Shown piece after piece: positions 7,241 to 15,610 of a stretch of DNA of 46,401 nucleotides. A program made the position numbers and the translations under genes. Below the pieces are notes generated by a model. It did not search any database, had not been told where the DNA came from, and saw nothing but the letters and a program-made list of their open reading frames with translations. The stretch comes from Streptomyces sp. ST2-7A. Its GTDB lineage: Bacteria; Actinomycetota; Actinomycetes; Streptomycetales; Streptomycetaceae. The stretch covers positions 1-46,401 of the forward strand of contig NZ_JAJUWS010000051.1 of assembly GCF_021390475.1 (NCBI RefSeq), in the 5' to 3' direction. Each line of letters begins with the position of its first letter. The first letter of the stretch is position 1.

Positions 7241-8230
7241 TCAGAGCCCGACATCACGAAAATCGAAAACCTTGCGGTCGCGGCGGGTGTCCCACACCAC
7301 GATGGTGCCCGCCGAGCGAACGTCGGAGACGCTCACCCGCTGAATGTCGCCCATATCCCCGATGGCGTTCCGGAAACGACCACTCGCGGACAGATCGATC
7401 TTGTTCACCACCACGCCGAGCAACTCCACCAGCCCGTACCGGAAATTCGCCGAACAGCAGATGACCCGACAGTTGTCCCTCAGCCGGGAGAACACCTTCG
7501 AGAATTCCGGATGCTCCCGCGACAGCGTCTCGCACTCCTCCCCGGTCAGGTAGCCGTTGAAGATCACGTGGCCGGGGGTGGTTTCGAACCGTCCGTCCGG
7601 CGGCGAGAACCCGCAGTCGTCGTACGTGCGGGTTCGGAACCACTCGGCGTACGGGGCCAGGAACACCTCCTCGAAGTAATCCGCCTTGGCCGTGATCCTC
7701 GGTGCCAGTTCGGGGCCGGGGGCGAAGAACCCGGTCTTCCGGTCCTTGGCGAAGATCCAGGGCGGCGGGGCCAGCATGTCCACCTTCGTCAGGACGAGGG
7801 TGAGTTTCCCCACCAGGGCCCTGCGCGTTTCGTCCCCGGCGGAGTCGAGGAGCCGCTCGAGGACATTCAGGTCGTACGTCACCGAACGGCTGTCCGCGTG
7901 CAGGGCCCACAGCACCACGTCGCACTCCGTCAGGCGTGTGCGGTAGAGCTCCAGATATCCCCGGTCCGCGGTGGCCGACTCGCCGAATCCCGGCATGTCC
8001 CAGAAGACGATCTCGTGGCCACGCTCACCTTTCATCCGAACGGGCTCCGGCTCCTTCGTAGTCGGGGTGATGTCCCCGACCTCCAGTTCGGTACCGAAAA
8101 GCGCGTTGAGAAGAGAGGACTTCCCCACCCCGGTCTGTCCGACGATCGCCACGGACAGGGGCCGGGAATCCTCCGCCTCGACAATTTTTTTCACCCTGTC
8201 CCGGATTCGCATCCTGTCGATTCGATCCAT
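7241..8230 (-). CDS. Era/YfjP-like GTPase
   Basis: 329 residues with a complete set of TRAFAC G motifs: G1 GQTGVGKSS (31-39), a G2 threonine in TPTTKE, G3 DMPG (79-82), G4 TKVD (149-152), and a G5-like CSAN late in the protein. The G-domain is of the Era/dynamin-like 50S-ribosome-binding GTPase superfamily, with an insertion between G4 and G5. The C-terminal 60 residues have no recognised fold. The start MDRIDRM was chosen for its GGGGGAG ribosome site. It leads a two-gene unit with the 70-aa protein. Its cellular role is unknown; ribosome assembly, membrane or defence functions are all possible. Confidence 0.85.
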   Translation of the reverse strand: MDRIDRMRIRDRVKKIVEAEDSRPLSVAIVGQTGVGKSSLLNALFGTELEVGDITPTTKEPEPVRMKGERGHEIVFWDMPGFGESATADRGYLELYRTRLTECDVVLWALHADSRSVTYDLNVLERLLDSAGDETRRALVGKLTLVLTKVDMLAPPPWIFAKDRKTGFFAPGPELAPRITAKADYFEEVFLAPYAEWFRTRTYDDCGFSPPDGRFETTPGHVIFNGYLTGEECETLSREHPEFSKVFSRLRDNCRVICCSANFRYGLVELLGVVVNKIDLSASGRFRNAIGDMGDIQRVSVSDVRSAGTIVVWDTRRDRKVFDFRDVGL

Positions 8231-8572
8231 CACACTCCCCCGGTTCGCACGGCTCCGCCGTGCCGGACCCCTTCGCCGCACCACTGTCCGATTCCGGACC
8301 CCACGCCCTCTTCCGAAAACCCGGGAGCGACGCACACCGCATGGCGTTCGAACGTTCTCGGCGGTGTCGAATGTGGGACCACAACGGAACGAGCGGCACG
8401 GCTCATCCGGTTCAGAGGGTAGGGACGATCCCCACCGATCACCCGCTCATGCGAGGGAGTTCGACCCACCACGGCGGCGCCGACGAAAAGCGTGGCGTCC
8501 CCGCCGGTGCCCCGGCCCCCGAACGGACACGGGGATCGTGGCCGACCCTCCCCGTCCGTCGGTGCCGGCGGC
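8231..8572. other. Divergent intergenic region, GTPase to HNH gene
   Basis: No gene seen. It contains the 7-bp-arm hairpin GCACGGC-TCC-GCCGTGC at 8247-8263 just upstream of the GTPase start, and presumably promoters firing both ways. Confidence 0.4.
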
Positions 8573-8578
8573 TACGGT
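8573..8578 (+). promoter_or_regulatory. Candidate -10 box (TACGGT) of a leaderless HNH gene
   Basis: TACGGT sits 6 nt before the GTG start and no Shine-Dalgarno sequence is present. This spacing is typical of leaderless actinomycete transcripts. The same TACGGT-GNGGGC-GTG layout recurs at 32173. Confidence 0.5.
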
Positions 8579-8584
8579 GTGGGC

Positions 8585-9523
8585 GTGGAGCGGGACGAAC
8601 TCTTCGGAAAGTTGGCCAAGTTGCGTCGGGCGGTCTCGAAGGGGCACCGCGCGCCGCACAAGCCGTTGATGCTGCTGTGGTTGATCAACCGATTCGCCGA
8701 GCGGGGCACGACGGAGGTCGCGTACGAGGACCTGGCGGGACCGCTGAGGGGGCTGATCGAGGAGTTCGGCCCACCGGCCGCCTCCCCTGTCGACCGGCCC
8801 GCCATGCCGTTCGTGCACCTGGAACGCGAACTGTGGTGTCCCGTGAAGGGAAACGGGGAGCCGATCCCCGCCGGTGGCCCCCGGACCGACCGCGCCCTGC
8901 GGGGTTGGGCGGCCCGGGGGCGTCTGCTCCCGGAGGTCGAGACGCTGCTGGCCGATCCGGCGATCCGGGCCGAGGCGGTCGGCGTGCTCATCGACCACCA
9001 CTTCACGCCCGCCTGGGAGGAACCGCTGTTGGCCGCCGTGGGGGGCGGGTTGACCGCCCTGGAGACGGACCTGGCCCGCATGGTGATCTCCTCGCGGGCA
9101 CACCCGCGCCGGGACCCCCGCTTCGCCCTCGCGACCCTGAAAGCCTGGGCGCGGGCGTGCGCGATGTGCGGTTACGACGGGCGGATCGACGGCCTGCCGG
9201 TCGGACTGGAGGCGGCGCACATCAAGTGGCACAGCCATCTGGGGCCGGCCACCCCGGACAACGGGCTGGCCCTGTGCGCCCTGCACCACGGCCTCTTCGA
9301 CCGCGGCGCGCTGGGCCTGACACCCGAACCCGAGCCCCGGATACGGGTCTCCCCCCGCTACACGGCGAGCGGGACGACGGGCCGCGCCGTGCTGGACCTG
9401 CACGGCGCCCCGCTGCGGCGGCCGGAGGACCCGAAGGCCCGGCCGGCCGCCGAGTACCTCGCCTGGCACGACCGCGAGGTCTTCCGCCGAGCCCCCGCCG
9501 GGGCGGGCGTCACCACCGCGTGA
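8585..9523 (+). CDS. Phosphorothioated-DNA-binding type HNH restriction endonuclease
   Basis: 312 residues. The N-terminal half (about 1-160, with HRAPHKPLMLLWLINRF and MPFVHLERELW) matches the sulfur-binding domain of ScoMcrA/SprMcrA-like enzymes. The C-terminal half is an HNH nuclease with CAMCGYDG, GLEAAHIKWHSH and DNGLALCALHHGLFDRG, giving the Cys and His ligands and the catalytic His. Such enzymes cut DNA carrying Dnd phosphorothioate marks, and some also read methylcytosine. The GTG start is taken as leaderless. It ends just before a strong bidirectional terminator. A dcm and a vsr gene lie within 5 kb. Target specificity cannot be read from sequence. Confidence 0.88.
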   Translation: MERDELFGKLAKLRRAVSKGHRAPHKPLMLLWLINRFAERGTTEVAYEDLAGPLRGLIEEFGPPAASPVDRPAMPFVHLERELWCPVKGNGEPIPAGGPRTDRALRGWAARGRLLPEVETLLADPAIRAEAVGVLIDHHFTPAWEEPLLAAVGGGLTALETDLARMVISSRAHPRRDPRFALATLKAWARACAMCGYDGRIDGLPVGLEAAHIKWHSHLGPATPDNGLALCALHHGLFDRGALGLTPEPEPRIRVSPRYTASGTTGRAVLDLHGAPLRRPEDPKARPAAEYLAWHDREVFRRAPAGAGVTTA

Positions 9524-9524
9524 A

Positions 9525-9592
9525 CCGGGGCGCGCCCCCGCCTCTCCCGCCCGACGGCGGGGGACGGCGACAGGGACGGGGGCGCGCCCCGG
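9525..9592. terminator. Bidirectional terminator, HNH / aldo-keto reductase
   Basis: 16-bp arms CCGGGGCGCGCCCCCG and CGGGGGCGCGCCCCGG are exact complements. A smaller C/G hairpin sits inside the 36-nt loop. It fills the gap between two convergent genes. Confidence 0.7.
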
Positions 9593-9598
9593 ACGGGT

Positions 9599-10582
9599 TC
9601 ACCAGCGGTCGTGCACCTGCGGCCGGATCCGCCGGTCGTACAGGTCGCGCACGGCCTCCAGCGTCGCGTCCGGCAGCGGCGGGAGGTCGGCCGCCGCCGC
9701 GTTGGCGCGGGCCTGCTCCGGGGAGCGCGCGCCGGGGATCACGGTGGTGACGCCGGGCTGCTGGACGATCCAGCGCAGCGCCGTCTGCGCCGGGGTGGCG
9801 CCCTCCGGGGCGAGGGCGGCGAACTCACCCGCCGCCTCCACGCCGGTGACGAAGTCCACGCCGGAGAAGGTCTCGCCCCGGTCGAAGGCCCGGCCCTCCC
9901 GGTTGTAGGTGCGGTGGTCGTCGGCGGAGAAGGTGGTGTCGGCGGTGTACCGGCCGGAGAGCAGGCCGGAGGCGAGCGGCACCCGGGCGATGATCCCGAC
10001 CCCGGCCTCCCGCGCGGCGGGCAGGACCCGCTCCAGCGGCTTGAGGCGGAAGGGGTTGAGGATGATCTGTACCGAGGTGGTGCCGGGCCGCGCGATGGCG
10101 GTCAGGGCCTCCTCGCAGGTCTCCACGCTGACGCCGTAGCGGGCGACGCGGCCCTCCTCGACGAGGGTGTCGAGGGCGTCGAAGACCTCGTCGGAGGAGT
10201 ACACGGCGGTGGGCGGACAGTGCAGCTGCACCAGGTCGATGGTGTCCACGCCGAGGTTGGCGCGCGAACGGTCGTTCCAGGCCCGGAAGTTGTCGATGGT
10301 GTAGTGCTCGGGGAGCTGCTCGACGCGGCGGCCCATCTTGGTGGCCACCATCACCTCGACGTCGGGGTTCTCCCGGCGCCAGGCGGCGATCAGGCGTTCG
10401 CTGCGGCCGTCCCCGTACACGTCGGCGGTGTCCAGGAAGGTGACCCCGGCCTCCGCCGCCGCGTCCAGGACGGCCATGGCGTCCTTCTCGCTCACCTCGC
10501 CCCAGTCCGCGCCCAGTTGCCAGGTGCCGAGTCCGATCACCGATGCCCGCTGTCCCGACCTGCCGAATTCGCGCTGTTCCAT
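9599..10582 (-). CDS. Aldo/keto reductase
   Basis: 327-residue NADPH-dependent oxidoreductase of the AKR (beta/alpha)8 family. The catalytic tetrad is visible as Asp and Tyr in DTADVYGDG, Lys in ATKMGRR and His in VQLHCPP. The end IPGARSPEQARANAAAADL is the family's cofactor-binding segment. The start MEQREFGRSG fits the family N-terminus. A GAGAAT element 7 nt upstream suggests a leaderless start, and a GTG-like alternative three codons earlier (MPD) is possible. Substrate unknown; it stands alone between defence-related genes with no operon partner. Confidence 0.92.
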   Translation of the reverse strand: MEQREFGRSGQRASVIGLGTWQLGADWGEVSEKDAMAVLDAAAEAGVTFLDTADVYGDGRSERLIAAWRRENPDVEVMVATKMGRRVEQLPEHYTIDNFRAWNDRSRANLGVDTIDLVQLHCPPTAVYSSDEVFDALDTLVEEGRVARYGVSVETCEEALTAIARPGTTSVQIILNPFRLKPLERVLPAAREAGVGIIARVPLASGLLSGRYTADTTFSADDHRTYNREGRAFDRGETFSGVDFVTGVEAAGEFAALAPEGATPAQTALRWIVQQPGVTTVIPGARSPEQARANAAAADLPPLPDATLEAVRDLYDRRIRPQVHDRW

Positions 10583-10913
10583 GTCGGGCATTCTCGCAGT
10601 CGGGGTGTCCGGGACCGGACCGCCGGCACGATTCCGGCGGTTCCGGAACCCCCGGTCGGGCCGGTATCCGCCGCGTCCCACCCGCCCCGGGGGCCCCGGC
10701 CGGACCTCCCCGTACCCGCGCGGGGGCTCGGCCGTATACGGATGGTCGGCGAACCCGGTTCGGACGGCGACCGTGCCGGCCGCGAAGCGATCCACCGCGC
10801 CCCGGACCCCGGCGTGACGACGCCCGACACCGCCGAGCCGTACGACAACGGCCGCGACGCGCAGGCGGCCGGGCCCTGCTCGGCCGGCCGATCCGGCCGG
10901 CAGCCCGCCCCGG
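10583..10913. other. Intergenic region, aldo/keto reductase to dcm
   Basis: About 330 bp with no convincing gene. It holds CCGCCGG/CCGGCGG arms at 10620-10640 near the reductase promoter, and a hairpin CGGCCGG-CCGAT-CCGGCCG at 10881-10899 that could end the methyltransferase transcript. Confidence 0.4.
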
Positions 10914-12239
10914 TCAGCCGCGCAGGGCCCGGTGGACGGCCGCCGCCACGGCCGTGCCCAGCCCCACCGGCACGGCGTTGCCGATCTGCCGGGCGATGGA
11001 GGTCCGCGAGCCGCACCAGCGGAAGTCGTCCGGGAAGCCCTGGATGAGCGCCGCCTCCAGGTGGGTGATCGGACGGTGCTCGGTGGGGTGCAGGTAGCGG
11101 CCCTTCTCCGGCTTGTAGAACTCGGTGCGGATGGTCACCGAGGGCCGGTCGGCGTGCAGTCGGCCCATCACGTCCCCCGAGCCGTTGCGGTGGTTGTCCC
11201 AACTCGGCGTCGACAGGTACGTCGCCGGGCCGGGGACGCGCTCCCACCCCGGCTCGTGCGAGAGCCGGATCCGGCCCGCGCGGTCGGTCTTCGCGTACAC
11301 GCCGGTCAGGTGCTTGCGGTTGCCGCCGGGCGGGATGGCGGCGTAGCGGGCCAGGGAGAGCGGCTCGGGGTTGCGGCGCAGGTGCAGGGCGGTGGTGGGC
11401 CACCAGCCGTCCGGGCTCGGCGGCAGTTCCTCGCGCAGCGGCAGGGCGGCGCTGCGTTCGAAGATCGGTGCGACGGTCCGCCACGGCGGCAGGTCGGAGC
11501 CGCGACCGGGACGGGCCCGGGTGGCCTCCGGGTAGCGCAGCGCGTCGAGACCGGGCAGGTCCTTGCGGACCCCGATCACGATGGCCCGGCGCCGGGTCTG
11601 CGGCACGCCGTGATCGGCGGCGTTGAGCAGGTAGCGGCGTCGGCGTTCGGCGAGGGTGTCGGTCTCCTCCGCGCCGGGCGGGTCCACCAGCCGGTAGTCC
11701 GCCAACTCGCCACCGGGGCGGGTCTCCACCTCCAGGTCGTGGAACTCGGGGGAGGTCAGGAAGCGGTCCACGTTCTCGATGACGAAGATCTTGGGCCGGA
11801 TCACCTCGCTGACGATCCGCACGTAGTGCCGCCACAGCTTGTTGCGCGGGTCGTCCGGGTCGCGCTTGCCCAGGCCGGAGAAGCCCTGGCAGGGCGGGCC
11901 GCCGAGCACCACCTCGGCGGCGGCCTCCTCGCCGGTGGGCTGCCAGTGCTCGATGTCGCCGGTGTGCACGTGGCCGCCGATCCCGGCGTCCCCGCCGTGG
12001 CCCGCGTCCTCCGGGTGGAAGTTGGCGGCGTAGGTGGCGGCGGCGTCGGGGTCGCGCTCGATCGCCAGCACCGAGCGGAAGGCGGGACCGGCGGACTCCG
12101 GTCGGCCGGCGGGGCGGAAGGCGGTGAAGCCCCGGGTGAACCCGCCGCAGCCGGCGAAGAGGTCGGCGATGGCCACGGGCTCGTCCACGGACGGGCCCCC
12201 GACGGCACCGGGCGCGGGAGCGGGTTCGGCGACGGTCAT
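10914..12239 (-). CDS. DNA (cytosine-5-)-methyltransferase
   Basis: 441 residues with all key C5-methyltransferase motifs in order: I (ADLFAGCGGFTRGF), IV with the catalytic cysteine (LGGPPCQGFSGLG), VI (VIENVDRF), VIII (QTRRRAIVIG), the variable target-recognition region, IX (RPSVTIR) and X (RQIGNAVPVGLG). It methylates cytosine at an unknown recognition site. No cognate endonuclease is directly adjacent, but a Vsr-like gene lies 1.1 kb away and an HNH enzyme 1.4 kb away. It may be an orphan or part of a dispersed modification system. The ATG is 7 nt after TAGACT, suggesting a leaderless message. Confidence 0.93.
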   Translation of the reverse strand: MTVAEPAPAPGAVGGPSVDEPVAIADLFAGCGGFTRGFTAFRPAGRPESAGPAFRSVLAIERDPDAAATYAANFHPEDAGHGGDAGIGGHVHTGDIEHWQPTGEEAAAEVVLGGPPCQGFSGLGKRDPDDPRNKLWRHYVRIVSEVIRPKIFVIENVDRFLTSPEFHDLEVETRPGGELADYRLVDPPGAEETDTLAERRRRYLLNAADHGVPQTRRRAIVIGVRKDLPGLDALRYPEATRARPGRGSDLPPWRTVAPIFERSAALPLREELPPSPDGWWPTTALHLRRNPEPLSLARYAAIPPGGNRKHLTGVYAKTDRAGRIRLSHEPGWERVPGPATYLSTPSWDNHRNGSGDVMGRLHADRPSVTIRTEFYKPEKGRYLHPTEHRPITHLEAALIQGFPDDFRWCGSRTSIARQIGNAVPVGLGTAVAAAVHRALRG

Positions 12240-12246
12240 GGCCCGG

Positions 12247-12252
12247 AGTCTA
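12247..12252 (-). promoter_or_regulatory. Candidate -10 box (TAGACT) of the methyltransferase gene
   Basis: TAGACT is followed after 7 nt by the ATG, with no Shine-Dalgarno sequence, consistent with leaderless transcription. Confidence 0.5.
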
Positions 12253-12486
12253 GCCGGCACCCGCTCCTCCGCTTCCGCGCCGACCGGCCGCCCGCGGCGC
12301 CGGCGGGAGCGCGCGGACCGACCCGGGAGGCGAAGCCGCGGCGTGGCGTGTGCCCCACCGACGCCGCTGCGACGTGCCGGCGGGAAACGGCTCACCGTCG
12401 GCTCCACCGCACGCTCCCCCGACCGAAACCCCGTGCGGAGTCGTACGGACACCTGATACCCACACCAGGACGACAGGGGATACGGA

Positions 12487-13200
12487 ATGACGATCCGCCC
12501 GGGTGCGATGAACGGCTTCTGCTGGATGGACCTCAAGACCCGCGACACGACCGGCACCGCCCGTTTCTTCTCCGGGGTATTGGGCTGGCGCTTCGCGGTG
12601 GACGAGGAGGACTGGCGCAAGGCCGTCAAGATCAGCGTCGACGGATACCCGATCGGGGGCGTGAGCGACCTGGCGAACCCCGTCTATCCACCGGAGACCC
12701 CCGCCCACATCGCCTACTACCTGGCGGTCGAGGATGTCGATCGCCGTATCGAGGCGGCGACGGCGAACGGCGCCCGCCTCGTCCTGCCCCCCTTCGACGC
12801 GGGCGATCAGGGCCGCGTGGCGGTGCTGATCGATCCGGTGGGTGCCTCCATCGCCCTGTGGCAGCCGTACGACTTCGCCGGATGGGAGTTCCCGCCCGGC
12901 ATGGCGGGGACTCCCCATCGCATGGTTCTGGCCTGTGCGGAGCCCGCGCGCGCCCGACGGTTCTATCGCGGGACGCTGGGCGTCCCCCCGGACCACGCCG
13001 ACTTCGTCCCCGCGTCCGACCCCGGGGGCTCCGCCCCGCGATGGGAGCTCTCGGTCGGTGTGGACGACGCGGACGGCGTGGTCGCCCGCGCGCACGACCA
13101 CGGTCGGGCCCCGGTCGTCCGGGAAGATGAGGCCGGTCGTCGCGTCGTGTGGCTGAGCAGCCCGGAGGGGCTGACCCTCCGGGTGCACGGCCCCGGGTAA
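12487..13200 (+). CDS. Two-domain VOC (glyoxalase/bleomycin-resistance fold) protein
   Basis: 237 residues in two tandem VOC modules (about 1-122 and 128-237). The first reads GFCWMDLKTRDTTGTARFFSG and the second MVLACAEPARARRFYRG. The fold covers glyoxalases, dioxygenases and drug-binding resistance proteins, so the exact activity is open. It resembles the CFP-30/hydroxylase-like VOC proteins common in Streptomyces. A ribosome site AGGGGA precedes the ATG by about 7 nt. It is divergent from the methyltransferase and convergent with vsr. Confidence 0.85.
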   Translation: MTIRPGAMNGFCWMDLKTRDTTGTARFFSGVLGWRFAVDEEDWRKAVKISVDGYPIGGVSDLANPVYPPETPAHIAYYLAVEDVDRRIEAATANGARLVLPPFDAGDQGRVAVLIDPVGASIALWQPYDFAGWEFPPGMAGTPHRMVLACAEPARARRFYRGTLGVPPDHADFVPASDPGGSAPRWELSVGVDDADGVVARAHDHGRAPVVREDEAGRRVVWLSSPEGLTLRVHGPG

Positions 13201-13213
13201 CGGCCCGGTCGGC

Positions 13214-13230
13214 GCGGGTCCGCGACCCGC
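13214..13230. terminator. Small hairpin between convergent genes
   Basis: GCGGGTC-CGC-GACCCGC, a 7-bp stem just after the VOC gene. A short candidate terminator. Confidence 0.35.
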
Positions 13231-13302
13231 CGGGGGAAACGCGCCGAGGCGGGGGTGGGGGCGAGGGCCGGGAGGCGTACGCCGGGACGACCGTCGCCGG
13301 GG

Positions 13303-13887
13303 TCAGTCCCCCTCGCGGCAGGCCAGCACGACGGCCGCGACGCTCGCCGCGACGTCCTCCGCCGACTCGTGCTCCCAGAAGCGCAGCACCGTCCAGCCGG
13401 CCTCGGTGAGGGCCTGTCCGGTCCGGAGGTCGCGGGCCTTGTTGCCGTCCAGCTTGCGGCGCCACCACTCGCTGTTGGACTTCGGGCTGGTGGCGTGCTC
13501 GGGACAGCCGTGCCAGAAGCAGCCGTCGAGGAAGACCGCGACCCGGGCGCCGGGGAAGGCGATGTCGATCTTGCGGCGGGGCAGGCCCGGTACGGGTCGG
13601 TGCAGGCGGTAGCGGTGTCCCGCCGCGTACAGCAGGCGCCGCACGGCGACCTCCTGGGCGGTGTCGCGCACGGCCTGCCGGCTCATCCGCGCCGAGACCT
13701 CCGGCGAGGAGGGCACCGGCCGCGCGGGTGCGGCGGGCGCGGGGGCGTCGGGGTCGGGGTCGGGCACGACGGTCGGGGGTCCGCTCCCCCGCTCGATCCC
13801 GTCGCCGCCGGCGGGAGTGGTGTCGGTCTCGCCACCAGGGGCGGGGGCGGGGGCGTCCGTTGGTTCCGTGGGGTCCGGGCCTGCCAT
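13303..13887 (-). CDS. vsr: Very short patch repair (Vsr-like) endonuclease
   Basis: 194 residues. The C-terminal 120 match Vsr: RKIDIAFPGARVAVFLDG with the catalytic Asp, CFWHGCPEH, the SNSEWWRRKLDGNKARD stretch, and the closing GWTVLRFWEHE. Vsr nicks DNA 5' of the T in T:G mismatches left by deaminated 5-methylcytosine, so it pairs logically with the nearby C5-methyltransferase. The N-terminal 75 residues are a Pro/Ala/Asp-rich extension absent from the E. coli enzyme. The ATG of MAGPDP was chosen; a GTG seven codons upstream or a later MSRQAV start are alternatives. Confidence 0.9.
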   Translation of the reverse strand: MAGPDPTEPTDAPAPAPGGETDTTPAGGDGIERGSGPPTVVPDPDPDAPAPAAPARPVPSSPEVSARMSRQAVRDTAQEVAVRRLLYAAGHRYRLHRPVPGLPRRKIDIAFPGARVAVFLDGCFWHGCPEHATSPKSNSEWWRRKLDGNKARDLRTGQALTEAGWTVLRFWEHESAEDVAASVAAVVLACREGD

Positions 13888-14059
13888 GCGAACATCCTGC
13901 CGGCCCACCGGCGACGGCGGGGTCCGTCCCGGGCCGGCCGGCGCGGACGGTGAACCCGGGGGCCGCCCGAAGCGTATGTTCTGCCGTCACCACCCGGCCG
14001 GTGCACCCCGGTCGGTGCCGACCGGCGAGTTCCGAGAGCCCTGCGAGTCCGGAGAACAC

Positions 14060-14731
14060 GTGAGCACCACACCCGAGACCGACCCTTCCCGCCCGGCCGT
14101 CCCCACCCCGCCGGCCCGGCCGTCCACCGTCGGGGAACCGGCCGTCCCGAACACCCCCACCCGGCGTCTCGCCCGGCTGATCACCGACCTCCTCGCCCCC
14201 GTCCACCTGGTCATCGCGCTGCTGCCGGTGATCGGGCTGCGCTCCGGGGACGGCCTCGACGGACTGGTGCGCACCCTCCCCGCGGTCGTCTTCTGCGGCG
14301 GGTTGCCGCTGCTGGTGGTGTTGGTCGGCATCCGGCGCGGGGTGTGGAGCGACCGGCACGTGCGGGTGCGCGAACAGCGAGCCGTGCCGCTGCTGATCAC
14401 CCTCGGTTCGGTGCTGGTGGGGTTGGGCGTCTCGGCGGCCCTCGGCACGCCGCGCCCGGTCCTGGCGCTGATCGTGGCCATGGTGACGGGTCTGCTGGTG
14501 ACGATCGCGGTGACGGCGTGGTGGAAGGTGTCCGTGCACGCGGCCGTCGCCGCCGGGGCGACGGCCGCGCTGATCGTGGAGTTCGGCGCGCCGGCGTGGG
14601 CGTTGCTGCCGGTGACGGCGGCGATCGGCTGGTCGCGGGTGGTGCTGCGGGACCACACCCCGGCGCAGGTGATGGTGGGCACGGTGCTCGGTTTCGCGGT
14701 CGCCGCGTCCGTCTTCGCCCTGCTGCGCTGA
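14060..14731 (+). CDS. PAP2-like integral membrane phosphatase-family protein
   Basis: 223 residues with five or six membrane spans after a 40-residue polar leader. The end KVSVHAAVAAG and GWSRVVLRDHTPAQVMVGTVLG fits the PAP2 C-terminal motif (SR-x5-H-xxx-D-like, here R-x3-H-x3-Q). The first KX6RP motif is not clear, so catalysis is uncertain. Such proteins dephosphorylate lipid phosphates such as undecaprenyl or phosphatidyl phosphates at the membrane. The GTG start follows GGAG at 5 nt. It is convergent with the DUF305 gene across a strong hairpin. Confidence 0.75.
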   Translation: MSTTPETDPSRPAVPTPPARPSTVGEPAVPNTPTRRLARLITDLLAPVHLVIALLPVIGLRSGDGLDGLVRTLPAVVFCGGLPLLVVLVGIRRGVWSDRHVRVREQRAVPLLITLGSVLVGLGVSAALGTPRPVLALIVAMVTGLLVTIAVTAWWKVSVHAAVAAGATAALIVEFGAPAWALLPVTAAIGWSRVVLRDHTPAQVMVGTVLGFAVAASVFALLR

Positions 14732-14733
14732 GG

Positions 14734-14777
14734 CCCGTGGCCCGTCCCGACCGTCGACGGTTGGGACGGGCCACGGG
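14734..14777. terminator. Bidirectional terminator hairpin
   Basis: A nearly perfect 44-bp palindrome with 15-bp outer arms (CCCGTGGCCCGTCCC / GGGACGGGCCACGGG) and an inner CCGTCGACGG stem. It lies between convergent genes. Confidence 0.7.
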
Positions 14778-14809
14778 GATCGGGCCCGGCTTCGGGGCCG
14801 GCCCGGATG

Positions 14810-15481
14810 TCAGCGCTCGACGGGTTCGCCGAGGAGTTCGCGCATCCGCGTGATCTCGGCCTCCTGACCGTCGATGATCTCCCGGGCGAGTTCGGCGGTC
14901 GGTTCGTGGGAACCGTCCGCCAACACCTGCCGGGCCATCTCCAGCGCCCCCTCGTGGTGCTCGATCATCAGACCGAGGAAGGCGGTGTCGAACGCCTCAC
15001 CGTCGACGGCGGAGAGATGTGCCATCTCCTCGTCGGTCAACATGCCGGGCATGTCGTGGCCGTCGTGGAGCCCGTGGCCGTGGTGGTCGGCGTCCGTCTC
15101 CTCGGCGACTTCGACGCCCCAGCCGCGCAGCCAGGCGGTGAGGGTCTCGATCTCCGGCCCCTGGGCGGCCTCGATCTCCTCGGCGAGGGCCAGGACCTCC
15201 GGCGAGGCGGCCCGGTCGGGGGCCAGTTCGGACATCTCGAGGGCCTGCCGGTGGTGGGGGATCATCTCGCGGGCGAAGGCGATGTCGGCGTCGTTGTGTC
15301 CTTCCCGGGGCTCCTCGTCCCCGGTGGTCGGGGCCGCGTGGCCGGCGTGGTCGGTAGCCCCGTCGTCGGCGGCGCCGCAGGCGGTGAGGGTCAGGGCGCC
15401 GGCGGCCAGGGCCGCCGAGGCGAGAAGGCGGCCGAGCGGCCGGCGGACGGGGAGGCGGGGGGAACGGCGTGTCACACGCAT
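14810..15481 (-). CDS. DUF305 lipoprotein (probable metal-binding)
   Basis: 223 residues. A signal peptide ends in the lipobox LTAC, so the protein is likely lipid-anchored outside the membrane. Two DUF305 repeats follow, with HNDADIAFAREMIPHHRQALEM and AFDTAFLGLMIEHHEGALEMA. The IPHH and IEHH pairs plus an HHGHGLHDGHDMPGM linker are rich in His and Met. Cyanobacterial CopM, a DUF305 protein, binds copper, so copper or silver handling is a fair guess. It has AGGAG 9 nt before the ATG and lies 129 bp downstream of the DUF6153 gene, with which it is typically linked. Confidence 0.9.
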   Translation of the reverse strand: MRVTRRSPRLPVRRPLGRLLASAALAAGALTLTACGAADDGATDHAGHAAPTTGDEEPREGHNDADIAFAREMIPHHRQALEMSELAPDRAASPEVLALAEEIEAAQGPEIETLTAWLRGWGVEVAEETDADHHGHGLHDGHDMPGMLTDEEMAHLSAVDGEAFDTAFLGLMIEHHEGALEMARQVLADGSHEPTAELAREIIDGQEAEITRMRELLGEPVER

Positions 15482-15610
15482 GGCGGGGAACTCCTGCGAC
15501 GGGTCGCCGCCGGACGCGCGGTGGAGCGCGAACGGCGGACGTGGGAACGGGGAAAGGGACGCGACGGCGCCGGGCGCCGGCCACGAGGGACCGACCGCCC
15601 GGGGGCGCTC

